NCBI RefSeq assembly: GCF_000426745.1 | Contig: NZ_AUFY01000003.1 | Span: 92,228 to 156,227 of the forward strand | DNA from: Veillonella montpellierensis DSM 17217 | Lineage (GTDB): Bacteria > Bacillota > Negativicutes > Veillonellales > Veillonellaceae | DNA: 64,000 nucleotides | Direction of reading: 5' to 3' | In this document: positions 36,426-45,617 of the stretch, piece by piece | How positions within the stretch are numbered: position 1 is the stretch's first letter | How the letters are laid out: every line of letters starts with the position of its first letter | Made by a program: the position numbers and the translations under genes | Notes under the pieces: generated by a model | What the model was told of the DNA's origin: nothing | What the model saw: only the letters and a program-made list of their open reading frames with translations | Database searches by the model: none

Positions 36426-38807
36426 TTACCATGTATAATCTTCAGTTTCTACACGACCACGACCAGTTAAAGAGTCCATCATTAATCTCTGTTCCAATTG
36501 AGCTACCATTTTTTTAGTATTTTTTACTGCATCAGGATTAACAGAAATCGAATCAATACCACTCTTAACTAAAAATTCACAGAATTCTGGATATACACTT
36601 GGTGCCTGTCCACAAATAGAAACAGTTTTTCCATCTTTGTGTGCCACTTCAATTAAATGACGAATAGCGCGTTTAACTGCCAAATTTCTTTCATCATATA
36701 CATGCTGAACGATTTCATTGTCCCGATCACATCCAAGAACAAGCATAGTTAAATCATTAGATCCAATAGAATATCCGTCAACATATTTATTGAATTGGTC
36801 AGCTAAAATGATATTTGCTGGAATTTCAGCCATTAACCAAATTTTAAAATCAGCACTACGAACTAGTCCCTCTTGCGCCATTAACGTCGTAACCTCTTCT
36901 GCTTCTTTAACCGTACGACAAAATGGAATCATAACTTGAAGATTCTTTAATCCAAATTCTTCACGAACCTTTTTAATAGCTTGTAATTCTAATTTAAAAG
37001 CTGGCGTATATTTAGGATCATAATAGCGAGAAGCACCTCTCCATCCTAGTAATGCGCTTGATTCATGCGGTTCAAATACATCGCCACCTTTTAAATCTCT
37101 ATATTCACTAGATTTAAAATCACTTAAACGAACAACAACTTGTCGTGGAGCTAATGCTTGTGCTACCTTTCTCATGCCTTCAGCCAATGTATTGACAGCA
37201 AACTCACTTCGCCCTGTCTCAATTAAATGTAGTGGATGTTCATGGATAAATGTAGTCCAAATAAATTCTTCACGCATTAAACCAATACCGTCACAAGGTA
37301 ATTGGCTATACGTATCAGCTAAATCTGGATCGCCTAAATTCATATAAATTTTAGTACCCGTTACAGGAATATATTCAGCAGTGCTAGCGGTTGCTACTTC
37401 TTGTTTTTTAGTAACATCTTCTAAGACACCTTCATAAACAATCCCATTAGTGGAATCAACAGTTATCATTTGTCCATTTTTTATAGATTTTGTGCCTTCT
37501 TGGCTACGACTCTTAGTACCTACGATACAAGGTATCCCCAGTTCACGGCCTACGATGGATGCATGACATGTCATACCGCCTGCATCAGTAACAATTGCTT
37601 TCGCTTTCTTCATAGCTGGTACCCAATCTGGAGCAGTCATCGTAGTAACTAAAACCTCTCCTTCTTTAAAGTCCGCAATGTCATCTGGATTGATAATAAC
37701 ATGTGCTTTGCCCGCTGCAAGGCCTGGACTAGCAGGTAGTCCTTTAACTAAAATAGTACGATTAGTAGTACTTTCTTGCGTTTCTACTTTCTTTTCCTCT
37801 GTTTTTTTGTCAGATTTACGGGACCATACGGTTTCTGGTCGTGCTTGTAGTATCCATAACTTTCCATCCCGTTCATCAATCCCCCATTCCATATCCATAT
37901 AGCAACCATAATGCTTTTCAATTTGTTTTGCATAATCTGCTAATTGTAAAATCTGTTCATCAGAAATAACCTGTACACGAGCTTCTTTCTCTGGTACAGT
38001 TTCCTCAATGCAATCACCATCTGGTTTACGAACAAGACGTATATTTTTATCATTAATAATACGATTGGTAATTTCCATTTTATCTTTATCGACAGTAAAG
38101 TTATCTGGTGTAACAGTACCACCAACTACATATTCTCCAAGTCCATAAGATCCTTCAATCGTAATTTGTTTATCATTACCTGTCACTAAATCAACGGTAA
38201 ACATAACGCCTGCCGCTTTAGAAAATACCATCATTTGTATAGCTGCACTCAAAGCAACGGTCATATGGTCAAATCCTTGTTTAACTCGATAATACGTAGC
38301 ACGATCAGTAAATGTAGAGGCATAACATTCTTTAACTTTTTGAATGACTACATCTGCCCCATGTACATTTAAATATGTATCTTGTTGCCCTGCAAAACTA
38401 GCATCTGGCAAATCTTCTGCAGTAGCACTAGATCGTACAGCAACAAATGGATCATCTTCACCCACTTGCTTTGCCAACTGTTGATAGGCATCACGAATTG
38501 CTTTTGCCAAGTCTTCTGGCATTTCTGCTTCACAAATCATCTTGCGAATATGAGCACACACTTCACGTAAAAGTGCAGAATTTTCTACATCATCTAGTCC
38601 ATCAAGAGCTTCACGAATCTTAGCTTCTACTCCAGTTTCTTTCATAAACTGACGATATCCATATGCAGTGGTAGCAAACCCATATGGAACTGGCACACCT
38701 GTAGATGATGTCAATTCACCTAATGAAGATGATTTACCGCCAACTAATGCTACATCTTCACGTTTCAATTCATCAAACCAAAGTACATACGCTGTCTCAC
38801 GATTCAT
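36426..38807 (-). CDS. ppsA: Phosphoenolpyruvate synthase
   Basis: A 793-residue pyruvate, water dikinase that makes PEP from pyruvate and ATP. It has the N-terminal ATP-grasp domain (VGGKSSSLGEL at about 22-32), the phosphohistidine swivel domain with GGMTCHASIVGRELGIP (Thr and His of the PpsR target site), and the C-terminal PEP-binding barrel with GSNDLTMLVLG and SICGQAPS (catalytic Cys). The length matches PPS; it is shorter than PPDK and lacks its typical insertions. It would be the entry to gluconeogenesis during growth on lactate or similar acids. GGGAGG precedes the ATG. Confidence 0.95.
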   Translation of the reverse strand: MNRETAYVLWFDELKREDVALVGGKSSSLGELTSSTGVPVPYGFATTAYGYRQFMKETGVEAKIREALDGLDDVENSALLREVCAHIRKMICEAEMPEDLAKAIRDAYQQLAKQVGEDDPFVAVRSSATAEDLPDASFAGQQDTYLNVHGADVVIQKVKECYASTFTDRATYYRVKQGFDHMTVALSAAIQMMVFSKAAGVMFTVDLVTGNDKQITIEGSYGLGEYVVGGTVTPDNFTVDKDKMEITNRIINDKNIRLVRKPDGDCIEETVPEKEARVQVISDEQILQLADYAKQIEKHYGCYMDMEWGIDERDGKLWILQARPETVWSRKSDKKTEEKKVETQESTTNRTILVKGLPASPGLAAGKAHVIINPDDIADFKEGEVLVTTMTAPDWVPAMKKAKAIVTDAGGMTCHASIVGRELGIPCIVGTKSRSQEGTKSIKNGQMITVDSTNGIVYEGVLEDVTKKQEVATASTAEYIPVTGTKIYMNLGDPDLADTYSQLPCDGIGLMREEFIWTTFIHEHPLHLIETGRSEFAVNTLAEGMRKVAQALAPRQVVVRLSDFKSSEYRDLKGGDVFEPHESSALLGWRGASRYYDPKYTPAFKLELQAIKKVREEFGLKNLQVMIPFCRTVKEAEEVTTLMAQEGLVRSADFKIWLMAEIPANIILADQFNKYVDGYSIGSNDLTMLVLGCDRDNEIVQHVYDERNLAVKRAIRHLIEVAHKDGKTVSICGQAPSVYPEFCEFLVKSGIDSISVNPDAVKNTKKMVAQLEQRLMMDSLTGRGRVETEDYTW

Positions 38808-39178
38808 AATAGAACCTCCCTGATTAATGCTAGATATAACTCGTAATAGAATATCATAATTCTAATTTTATATTTATATAGTATAGCACATTTATTTTCG
38901 TGTCAACACTATATATTTCGATCCATATATACTACAGGCCATGTTTATTTCTACCACATGGTACTAATGCACTAATCTGCTCGTTGCATTATAGCACGAC
39001 GGATTCTTACCCTATCGTTCTATTATCACCACAATAGAGGCCTCTTAAAAAATTGACTACTCTAAAAAGTTTCAAATCACAGTAATAAATTGCAAAACAA
39101 CTTCATGGCACTCTATAATATTTTTTTACTTCTCCCACTTTCAATATAATTAAATAATGAATCATACCTATAGTACAT
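38808..39178. other. Intergenic region upstream of ppsA
   Basis: About 370 bases, AT-rich, presumably holding the ppsA promoter and a CcpN operator. No element could be identified with confidence. Confidence 0.35.
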
Positions 39179-39180
39179 AA

Positions 39181-39218
39181 AAAATAATCTCCTCACACCA
39201 AAATGAGGAGATTATTTT
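39181..39218 (-). terminator. Terminator of tyrS
   Basis: A perfect 15-base stem AAAATAATCTCCTCA (39181-39195) with TGAGGAGATTATTTT (39204-39218), flanked by A/T tracts. It starts about 75 bases after the tyrS stop. Confidence 0.9.
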
Positions 39219-39291
39219 CAAAAATCTGTATATTATTAAAAATCTATATACTATTATTCATATCCATATACTATAAAGTTATTACTTAAGA

Positions 39292-40503
39292 TTAGTTTTC
39301 AAATACAATTTTTATAAATTTTCTCTTACCTACTTGCAAAATCATACCGTCTTCTAATTGGACATTTTCAAGATTACATTTTTCACCATTAATTTTAAAA
39401 GCACCCGCCTTAATAGAACGACGAGCTTCTCCATTACTTGCAGTCAATCCTACGTCTGTTAAAAATTGTGGTATAAAAGTAGGTTCTGTCGTTATTGCCA
39501 TACTATGCTCTGGTATATCCGATGGTAATGCCCGTTTTTGGAATACTGTAACAAATTGTTCTTGTGCCCCATCAGCTGCTTCACTTCCATGATATAAAGA
39601 TACAATATGATGAGCTAACTTCATTTTTGCATCACGTGGATGGATAGCGCCTGTTTTAATATCCTGGATAAATGCATCTTGCTCATCAATCGAATAGGCC
39701 GATACAAATGTAATGTATCGTTCCATCAATTCATCTGGAATTGACATAGCTTTGCCATACATGTCATTAGGTGCTTCAGAAATACCTATGTAGTTACCTA
39801 ATGATTTACTCATTTTTTGAACGCCATCAAGGCCTTCTAAAATAGGCATAGTAATAATCGTTTGAGGCTCTTGTCCATATTCTTCTTGTAAATGACGTCC
39901 CATTAATAGATTAAAAGTTTGATCAGTACCACCAAACTCTACATCCGCCTGTAAAGACACTGAATCATAGCCTTGCATGAGTGGATACATAAATTCATGA
40001 ACGCCAATAGGTCGCCCCTCTGTATATCGTTTATGAAAATCCTCCCGTTCCAACATACGTGCTACAGTATATTTACCGGCTAATTTCAATACATCTTCGA
40101 AACTAAGAGTGCTAAGCCACTCACTATTATAACGTACAATAGTTTTATTGGGATCTAAGATACGAAAGATTTGTTCTTTATAGGTAGCCGCATTACGCTC
40201 CACATCCTCAGCACTCAACGGTGGACGAGTTACGCTTTTACCAGTAGGATCACCAATGCGAGCTGTAAAGTCACCAATCAAAATAACAATTTGATGTCCT
40301 AAATCTTGAAAGACTTTTAATTTACGAAGTACCACTGTATGACCTAAGTGGATATCTGGTGCAGTTGGATCTAGCCCCAATTTAATAATTAATGGCTTGT
40401 TTTCTCGTACGGCAGTTTCTAATTTTTTCTTAAATCCATCTTCTGGAATTAATTCAGACACTCCATGCTTAATAATTCGTAATTGTTCCTCTGCACTAAT
40501 CAT
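39292..40503 (-). CDS. tyrS: Tyrosyl-tRNA synthetase
   Basis: A 403-residue class I synthetase. The HIGH-type motif is [10 protein letters not shown] and the KMSKS motif is [11 protein letters not shown]. An S4 RNA-binding domain (about 340-403) is at the C-terminus. The N-terminal architecture ([15 protein letters not shown]) is that of the TyrZ-like subgroup. The longest frame opens with TTG; GGAGG favours the ATG at 40503. No T-box is visible upstream. Confidence 0.96.
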   Translation of the reverse strand: MISAEEQLRIIKHGVSELIPEDGFKKKLETAVRENKPLIIKLGLDPTAPDIHLGHTVVLRKLKVFQDLGHQIVILIGDFTARIGDPTGKSVTRPPLSAEDVERNAATYKEQIFRILDPNKTIVRYNSEWLSTLSFEDVLKLAGKYTVARMLEREDFHKRYTEGRPIGVHEFMYPLMQGYDSVSLQADVEFGGTDQTFNLLMGRHLQEEYGQEPQTIITMPILEGLDGVQKMSKSLGNYIGISEAPNDMYGKAMSIPDELMERYITFVSAYSIDEQDAFIQDIKTGAIHPRDAKMKLAHHIVSLYHGSEAADGAQEQFVTVFQKRALPSDIPEHSMAITTEPTFIPQFLTDVGLTASNGEARRSIKAGAFKINGEKCNLENVQLEDGMILQVGKRKFIKIVFEN

Positions 40504-40801
40504 CAATATCCTCCTATATGCTACTCCTAGTAATGTTTTATATTATTATAACATATCGTATTATATCATATTTAAAAAATCGTTTCTGATTTTTTATCTA
40601 TCCACTATATAGAATATAATTTCTTATACCTAGATAGAAACGTAAAATCATGACTAATACCTATGATTCTGATCTTATCCAATAGCATATTGACTGGCTG
40701 AAATGAATACATCATGCTACATACGAAAAAGAATCTATTAAATAAAATAACCCTATGTATGTCAGTTTATCATTCATCAGAAATGAATTTTAAAAATGTG
40801 C
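40504..40801. other. Divergent intergenic region tyrS/PBP1A
   Basis: About 300 bases between divergent genes. Apart from the -10 element for the PBP gene, no clear regulatory element is seen. Confidence 0.4.
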
Positions 40802-40807
40802 TATAAT
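40797..40807 (+). promoter_or_regulatory. Possible extended -10 promoter of the PBP1A gene
   Basis: TGTGCTATAAT gives an extended -10 box (TGC followed by TATAAT at 40802-40807), 50 bases before the ATG. The -35 region is poor, as is usual for extended -10 promoters. Confidence 0.5.
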
Positions 40808-40857
40808 ATAACTAATTTCTATTATATATTACTGATTTGTACACAAAGAGGTGTCGT

Positions 40858-42936
40858 ATGGCTATAAGAAACTCGTCGCCCCAATCTCGACGACGTGTAA
40901 CAAAAAAATTACCAATTTCTAAGAAAAAGAAGTCCCCTATTAAGCGATTTATATGGATATTCTCTATCTTATTTATATTAATTATTGCCGGTGCTGGTTG
41001 TGGTTTTATTAGTGCCACCATGCAAAGCTTGCCTGATGTAGCTTCTGTACAACCAGCCGCTTCTTCACAAATCTATGATGTACATGGCAATTTAATTACT
41101 ACTATACATTCTACAGAAAATCGATTACCCGTTAAATTAGCGAATGTACCAAAAAATCTACAAAATGCTTTTGTTGCTACCGAAGATGCTCGTTTTTATA
41201 GTCATCATGGCATAGATCCTATTGGCATACTTCGAGCAGTGTGGGTTAATATTGCCCATAGTGGTGTTGCTGAAGGTGGTAGTACAATTACTCAACAGTT
41301 GGCACGTAACGCATTCTTAACCCAAGACAGAACATTAAAACGCAAATTGCAAGAAGCATTACTAGCTCTACGCTTAGAGCAACACTATACAAAATCAGAA
41401 ATCTTAGAAATGTATATGAATCAAATCTATTTTGGTCAAGGTGCATATGGTGTACAAGCTGCCTCTCATGTCTATTTTGGGAAAGACGTACAAGATTTAT
41501 CATTAGCACAATGCGCAGTCCTTGCAGGACTGCCACAAAGTCCAAATGCCTATTCTCCATTTAATGATTTAGAAGCTTGTAAAAAACGTCAAGCTACTGT
41601 ATTAGGACAATTAGTAAAATACGATTATCTTGATAGTGCTTCTGCAGAAGAAGCAAAAGAAGCTGATTTAGAATTACGAGAAAAGACAGAACCTGCTCAT
41701 GCTAAGTCAAATGCATCGTATTTTATTGATTACGTAATTGCTCAAATAGCACAAAAATATGGTGATGATGCCATTTATAAAGAAGGCTTAAAAGTATATA
41801 CAACAATCGATATGGATGCACAAAATGCAGCGGTAGATGCTATGAATGAGCTTCCTACCTTCTACACAGATAAAAATGGCTTATCCCAACCACAAGGTGC
41901 TTTAATTGCTATCAATCCTCATAATGGTTATATCGTAGCTATGGTAGGTGGTCGTGGCAATGACTCATTTAATCGTGCAACACAAGCAGAACGCCAGCCT
42001 GGTTCTGCCTTTAAACCATTTGTATATTTAGCAGCCATTCAACAAGGAAAAACACCGGGATCATTCATAGAAGATTCACCTGTTGACTTTAATGGTTGGA
42101 AACCTCAAAACTATGAAAAAACCTTTTCAGGAAAAGTAACATTGCGCTACGCCTTACAACACTCTATTAATGTGCCCGCTGTAAAACTAGCTGATGAAGT
42201 AGGCATGAGTAAAGTGTTAAAATTAGCTGAAGAAATGGGAATTAGCACATTAGATAAAAAAAGTGATAATAACTTAGCATCAGCACTTGGTGGATTAACA
42301 CATGGTGTATCCCCTATTGATATGGCTACAGCGTATGGTACGTTAGCAAATGGTGGTGTAAAAGTTAAACCTATTGCTATTACTAAAATCATTGATCGAA
42401 ATGGCCAAGTCTTAGAAGAGTATACAGTTGATGAAAAACGCGTAGTAGAGGAAAAAGATGCAGCCATTATTACTAATATGCTAGAATCTGTTATTAAAGG
42501 TGGTACTGGTGGCGGTGCTTATATTGGTCGTCCTATGGCTGGTAAAACAGGGACAACGGATGACTCTAAAGATGCATGGTTTGTTGGATACACACCAGAT
42601 ATGGTAACGGCCGTGTGGATGGGTGACGACTATGGTGTAGAAACCTTGAATGGGACTACTGGTGGTACTGTACCTGCTCAAATTTGGAAAGAATTCATGA
42701 CTGTTGCCTTAGAAAATATACCTGCTTCTGATTTTATAGTTCCATCGGGAGCCCGTTCTATTGTCAACGAAGGGCTGTATACACCGCCTGCAAAAGACGC
42801 TAAAAAGAAGTCAAAAACAGACAAAGATAAAAAAGATGATGCAGAAACTGCTAACGATACTAATGAAAAGTCTTCCAATACGCCTATGCAATCAGATACA
42901 GCAAAGCCTAAAGAATCAACACCTTCGAAAGAATAA
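40858..42936 (+). CDS. Class A penicillin-binding protein (PBP1A type)
   Basis: A 692-residue bifunctional peptidoglycan synthase. A basic cytoplasmic N-terminus precedes a membrane helix (IFSILFILIIAGAGCGFISA, about 34-53). The GT51 domain (about 80-250) has EDARFYSHHG and GGSTITQQLARN. The transpeptidase domain (about 330-620) has the SxxK motif PGSAFKPF, SIN (HSINVP) and KTGTT. A Lys/Asp-rich disordered tail ends the protein. The longest frame starts seven codons earlier at a TTG; GAGGT five bases before the ATG at 40858 fixes the start. Monocistronic, with its own terminator. Confidence 0.95.
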   Translation: MAIRNSSPQSRRRVTKKLPISKKKKSPIKRFIWIFSILFILIIAGAGCGFISATMQSLPDVASVQPAASSQIYDVHGNLITTIHSTENRLPVKLANVPKNLQNAFVATEDARFYSHHGIDPIGILRAVWVNIAHSGVAEGGSTITQQLARNAFLTQDRTLKRKLQEALLALRLEQHYTKSEILEMYMNQIYFGQGAYGVQAASHVYFGKDVQDLSLAQCAVLAGLPQSPNAYSPFNDLEACKKRQATVLGQLVKYDYLDSASAEEAKEADLELREKTEPAHAKSNASYFIDYVIAQIAQKYGDDAIYKEGLKVYTTIDMDAQNAAVDAMNELPTFYTDKNGLSQPQGALIAINPHNGYIVAMVGGRGNDSFNRATQAERQPGSAFKPFVYLAAIQQGKTPGSFIEDSPVDFNGWKPQNYEKTFSGKVTLRYALQHSINVPAVKLADEVGMSKVLKLAEEMGISTLDKKSDNNLASALGGLTHGVSPIDMATAYGTLANGGVKVKPIAITKIIDRNGQVLEEYTVDEKRVVEEKDAAIITNMLESVIKGGTGGGAYIGRPMAGKTGTTDDSKDAWFVGYTPDMVTAVWMGDDYGVETLNGTTGGTVPAQIWKEFMTVALENIPASDFIVPSGARSIVNEGLYTPPAKDAKKKSKTDKDKKDDAETANDTNEKSSNTPMQSDTAKPKESTPSKE

Positions 42937-43104
42937 TCATCATATTTTTCTAAACAAAAATTCACCTTCCTTGATTGTATAATGCGACTTGAACGTCATC
43001 ATATATACGTTAAGTGATTTTGTAGAATAAATTCGATGATCTTCCCTATAGTGAGTGATGATTGTTACTCCACTGCATAGGCTATCACTACGCTAGAGAT
43101 ATAT

Positions 43105-43144
43105 AAGAAAAGCTCGTATGACAATTGTCATACGAGCTTTTCTT
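43105..43144. terminator. Bidirectional terminator between PBP1A gene and mutS2
   Basis: A perfect 18-base inverted repeat (43105-43122 with 43127-43144) around an AATT loop; core AGCTCGTATGAC, flanked by A and T runs. It serves both convergent genes. Confidence 0.93.
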
Positions 43145-43220
43145 ATTCTTCTTTTACTAATCATTCTATGATTGCACCACTTATACAGACTATGCATCAT
43201 TGTTATTTTATGGCATAAAA

Positions 43221-45599
43221 CTATTTTAAGACCACATTAGTAGCTCCCGCTCCACCTTCATCATATCCAGCAATTTCAAAGTGAGAAACTTGAGGTAATG
43301 TGCGTAAATAATTATGAATGCCTTCTCGCAAAGCACCAGTTCCTTTACCATGAATGATACGAACTGACCCAATACCAGCTAATAAAGCTTGATCAATAAA
43401 TTGCCCCACTTTTACTACGCCTTCATCAACGGTGCACCCTAATAAATTGATTTCCGTTTTAGCTTGTTGTTGACGTAATATAGCGGCATTACTTCTCTTT
43501 CTTCCCTGTTTTATCGTGCCTACATTCTGATTTCTTGCTAGTTTCTTAGATTCTTCATCTGTCATAGCATATAAATCCATTACTTTTACTGTTGCTGTTA
43601 AGCCATTCACATCTACTGTAGCTCTTTTCCCCTGTATAGATAGAATCGTTCCCAATGCATTTAACGATTTTACATACACCATATGACCTACTATAACTTG
43701 ATCAATAGGTAACAACTGTCTTTCATCATCACTATTTTCTAGGGGCACTTGGACTTTTGAAACACTCTTACGAGCTGCGGTGATAACATCTTGGCGTTTT
43801 TGTTTATCTGTTTCAGAAAATTGACTTTTCAGTTCTTTAATAATTCGTTCACTTTCTATACGAATAGATCGTTTCAAAGATTCTGCTTCTTTTTGCGCCT
43901 TAGTTAAAATTATTTTTTTCTTTTCATGTATGGACTGTTTTTCTCGTTCCACCTGTGAGCGTAGTCGCCGTGTTTCCTCTAGTTCTTTTTTTAAAGCTCT
44001 CTCTTTTTCTTTTGTTTTCCGTAACTCTTCATTTAATTGAGATAATATAGCATCCATATTACTGGTAGCAAAACTATTTTTAGTTTCTTTAGCATTTGCA
44101 ATAATTTCCTGAGGAAGTCCTAGCCGAGCAGCAATACTCAAAGCATGACTACTCCCTGCTACTCCAATATGCAGCCGATATGTAGGGCGTAGTGTACGTT
44201 CATCAAATTCTACATGTCCATTCTCTACACCTGATGTTTCATAAGCATAATGTTTCAATTCATTATAATGTGTACTCACCATGGTAAGTACATTACGCAT
44301 ACGAAGATACTCAATGATAGCTAGTGCTAAAGAACTCCCCTCTTCTGGGTCAGTTCCCGATCCAACTTCATCAAGTAATACTAAATCTCTACAAGTAATG
44401 TGACTCAGAATTTTTTTGATATGTCGCATATGTGCTGAAAAAGTACTCAGACTCGCCACGATACTCTGTTCGTCTCCAATATCGGCATATATATTTTGAA
44501 AAACAGGAAGTATAGAGCCAGTCTCTGCAGGAATACATAATCCACATTGGTTCATTAAGCTTAAGAGTCCTAATGTTTTTAGGGCTACCGTTTTACCGCC
44601 TGTGTTCGAGCCAGTAATTAATAATATATGATACGTTTTACCCAAAATAATATCAATGGGTACTACTTGTTGCGGTTCAATCAACGGATGTCTTGCTCGC
44701 AATAATTTTATTTCATTTTGATCACTTAAAATAGCAGGCGTAGCTTTCATCGATATAGCTAACGAAGCTTTCCCATAAACAAATTCGATATGGCCAATTC
44801 TTTCACATGTATCCAATAAAGAATGGCTATCAGATTTTACATAGCCAGATAATTCCGTATAAATACGCAATATTTCTTGTTCTTCATTTAGTAGAGCTTC
44901 TTGTAAATCATTATTTAATTCCACCAGCCGCATTGGTTCAATATATAAGGTAGATCCCGTTGCTGATCGGTCATGGACTAAACCTTCTACCATATGACGA
45001 TATTCTGATTTAACAGGAACAACATAGCGGTTATTTCTCTGTGTTACCAATAGCTCTTGAAAGTATTTTTGATTCTCTTTATTCTGTAATATATTTTGCA
45101 GCTCATGCTTTATACGTTCTTTAGTATGTTTAATACTAGCACGCACTTGTGATAATTTAGGAGAGGCTGTATCAAGTAATTCTCCTTTATCATCAAAAGT
45201 CCTTCTTAATTTTCCTTCTAATCTATCAAAGTTAGGCATATCTTGAATCCACAGTGCTAACAACGGATATTTTATATAGTTAGCTTTAAAAAATCTATGT
45301 ACCCGTTTATACGCAAGAATACTAACAAAGATATCTCGGAACATCTCTTTACTTAATACAATATCTTTTTTACTTTTTTTACAAGCTTCACGAATGTCCC
45401 TAGTGCCGCCTAAGGGTTGCTCGATTTCACTTTGTAATGATTGAATAGCCTCTACCGTTTCATTTAATGCTTCTTGAATTTTATCTTTATTTTGCATTGC
45501 CTTTATATGTAATGCATACTCTTTAGCTAAGGTAGAACTACAATGTGCTTGTAATGCTTGTTTAATGTGAGAAAAATCTAATATATCTTCACTAAACAC
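43221..45599 (-). CDS. mutS2: Endonuclease MutS2
   Basis: A 792-residue MutS2 with a MutS-like ATPase (LITGSNTGGKTVALKTLGLL Walker A; DLVLLDEVGSGTDPEEGSSLA Walker B/signature). A long Lys/Glu-rich coiled coil runs at about 505-615, then a KOW-like segment, and a C-terminal Smr nuclease domain ends it, with LLGCTVDEGVVKV and RIIHGKGTGALREGIHNYL. MutS2 binds branched DNA and collided ribosomes in Firmicutes. It starts at GTG, with GGCGGTGA upstream. It lies 18 bases downstream of the U32 gene. Confidence 0.96.
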   Translation of the reverse strand: MFSEDILDFSHIKQALQAHCSSTLAKEYALHIKAMQNKDKIQEALNETVEAIQSLQSEIEQPLGGTRDIREACKKSKKDIVLSKEMFRDIFVSILAYKRVHRFFKANYIKYPLLALWIQDMPNFDRLEGKLRRTFDDKGELLDTASPKLSQVRASIKHTKERIKHELQNILQNKENQKYFQELLVTQRNNRYVVPVKSEYRHMVEGLVHDRSATGSTLYIEPMRLVELNNDLQEALLNEEQEILRIYTELSGYVKSDSHSLLDTCERIGHIEFVYGKASLAISMKATPAILSDQNEIKLLRARHPLIEPQQVVPIDIILGKTYHILLITGSNTGGKTVALKTLGLLSLMNQCGLCIPAETGSILPVFQNIYADIGDEQSIVASLSTFSAHMRHIKKILSHITCRDLVLLDEVGSGTDPEEGSSLALAIIEYLRMRNVLTMVSTHYNELKHYAYETSGVENGHVEFDERTLRPTYRLHIGVAGSSHALSIAARLGLPQEIIANAKETKNSFATSNMDAILSQLNEELRKTKEKERALKKELEETRRLRSQVEREKQSIHEKKKIILTKAQKEAESLKRSIRIESERIIKELKSQFSETDKQKRQDVITAARKSVSKVQVPLENSDDERQLLPIDQVIVGHMVYVKSLNALGTILSIQGKRATVDVNGLTATVKVMDLYAMTDEESKKLARNQNVGTIKQGRKRSNAAILRQQQAKTEINLLGCTVDEGVVKVGQFIDQALLAGIGSVRIIHGKGTGALREGIHNYLRTLPQVSHFEIAGYDEGGAGATNVVLK

Positions 45600-45617
45600 A
45601 ATAGGTTGTCACCGCCT

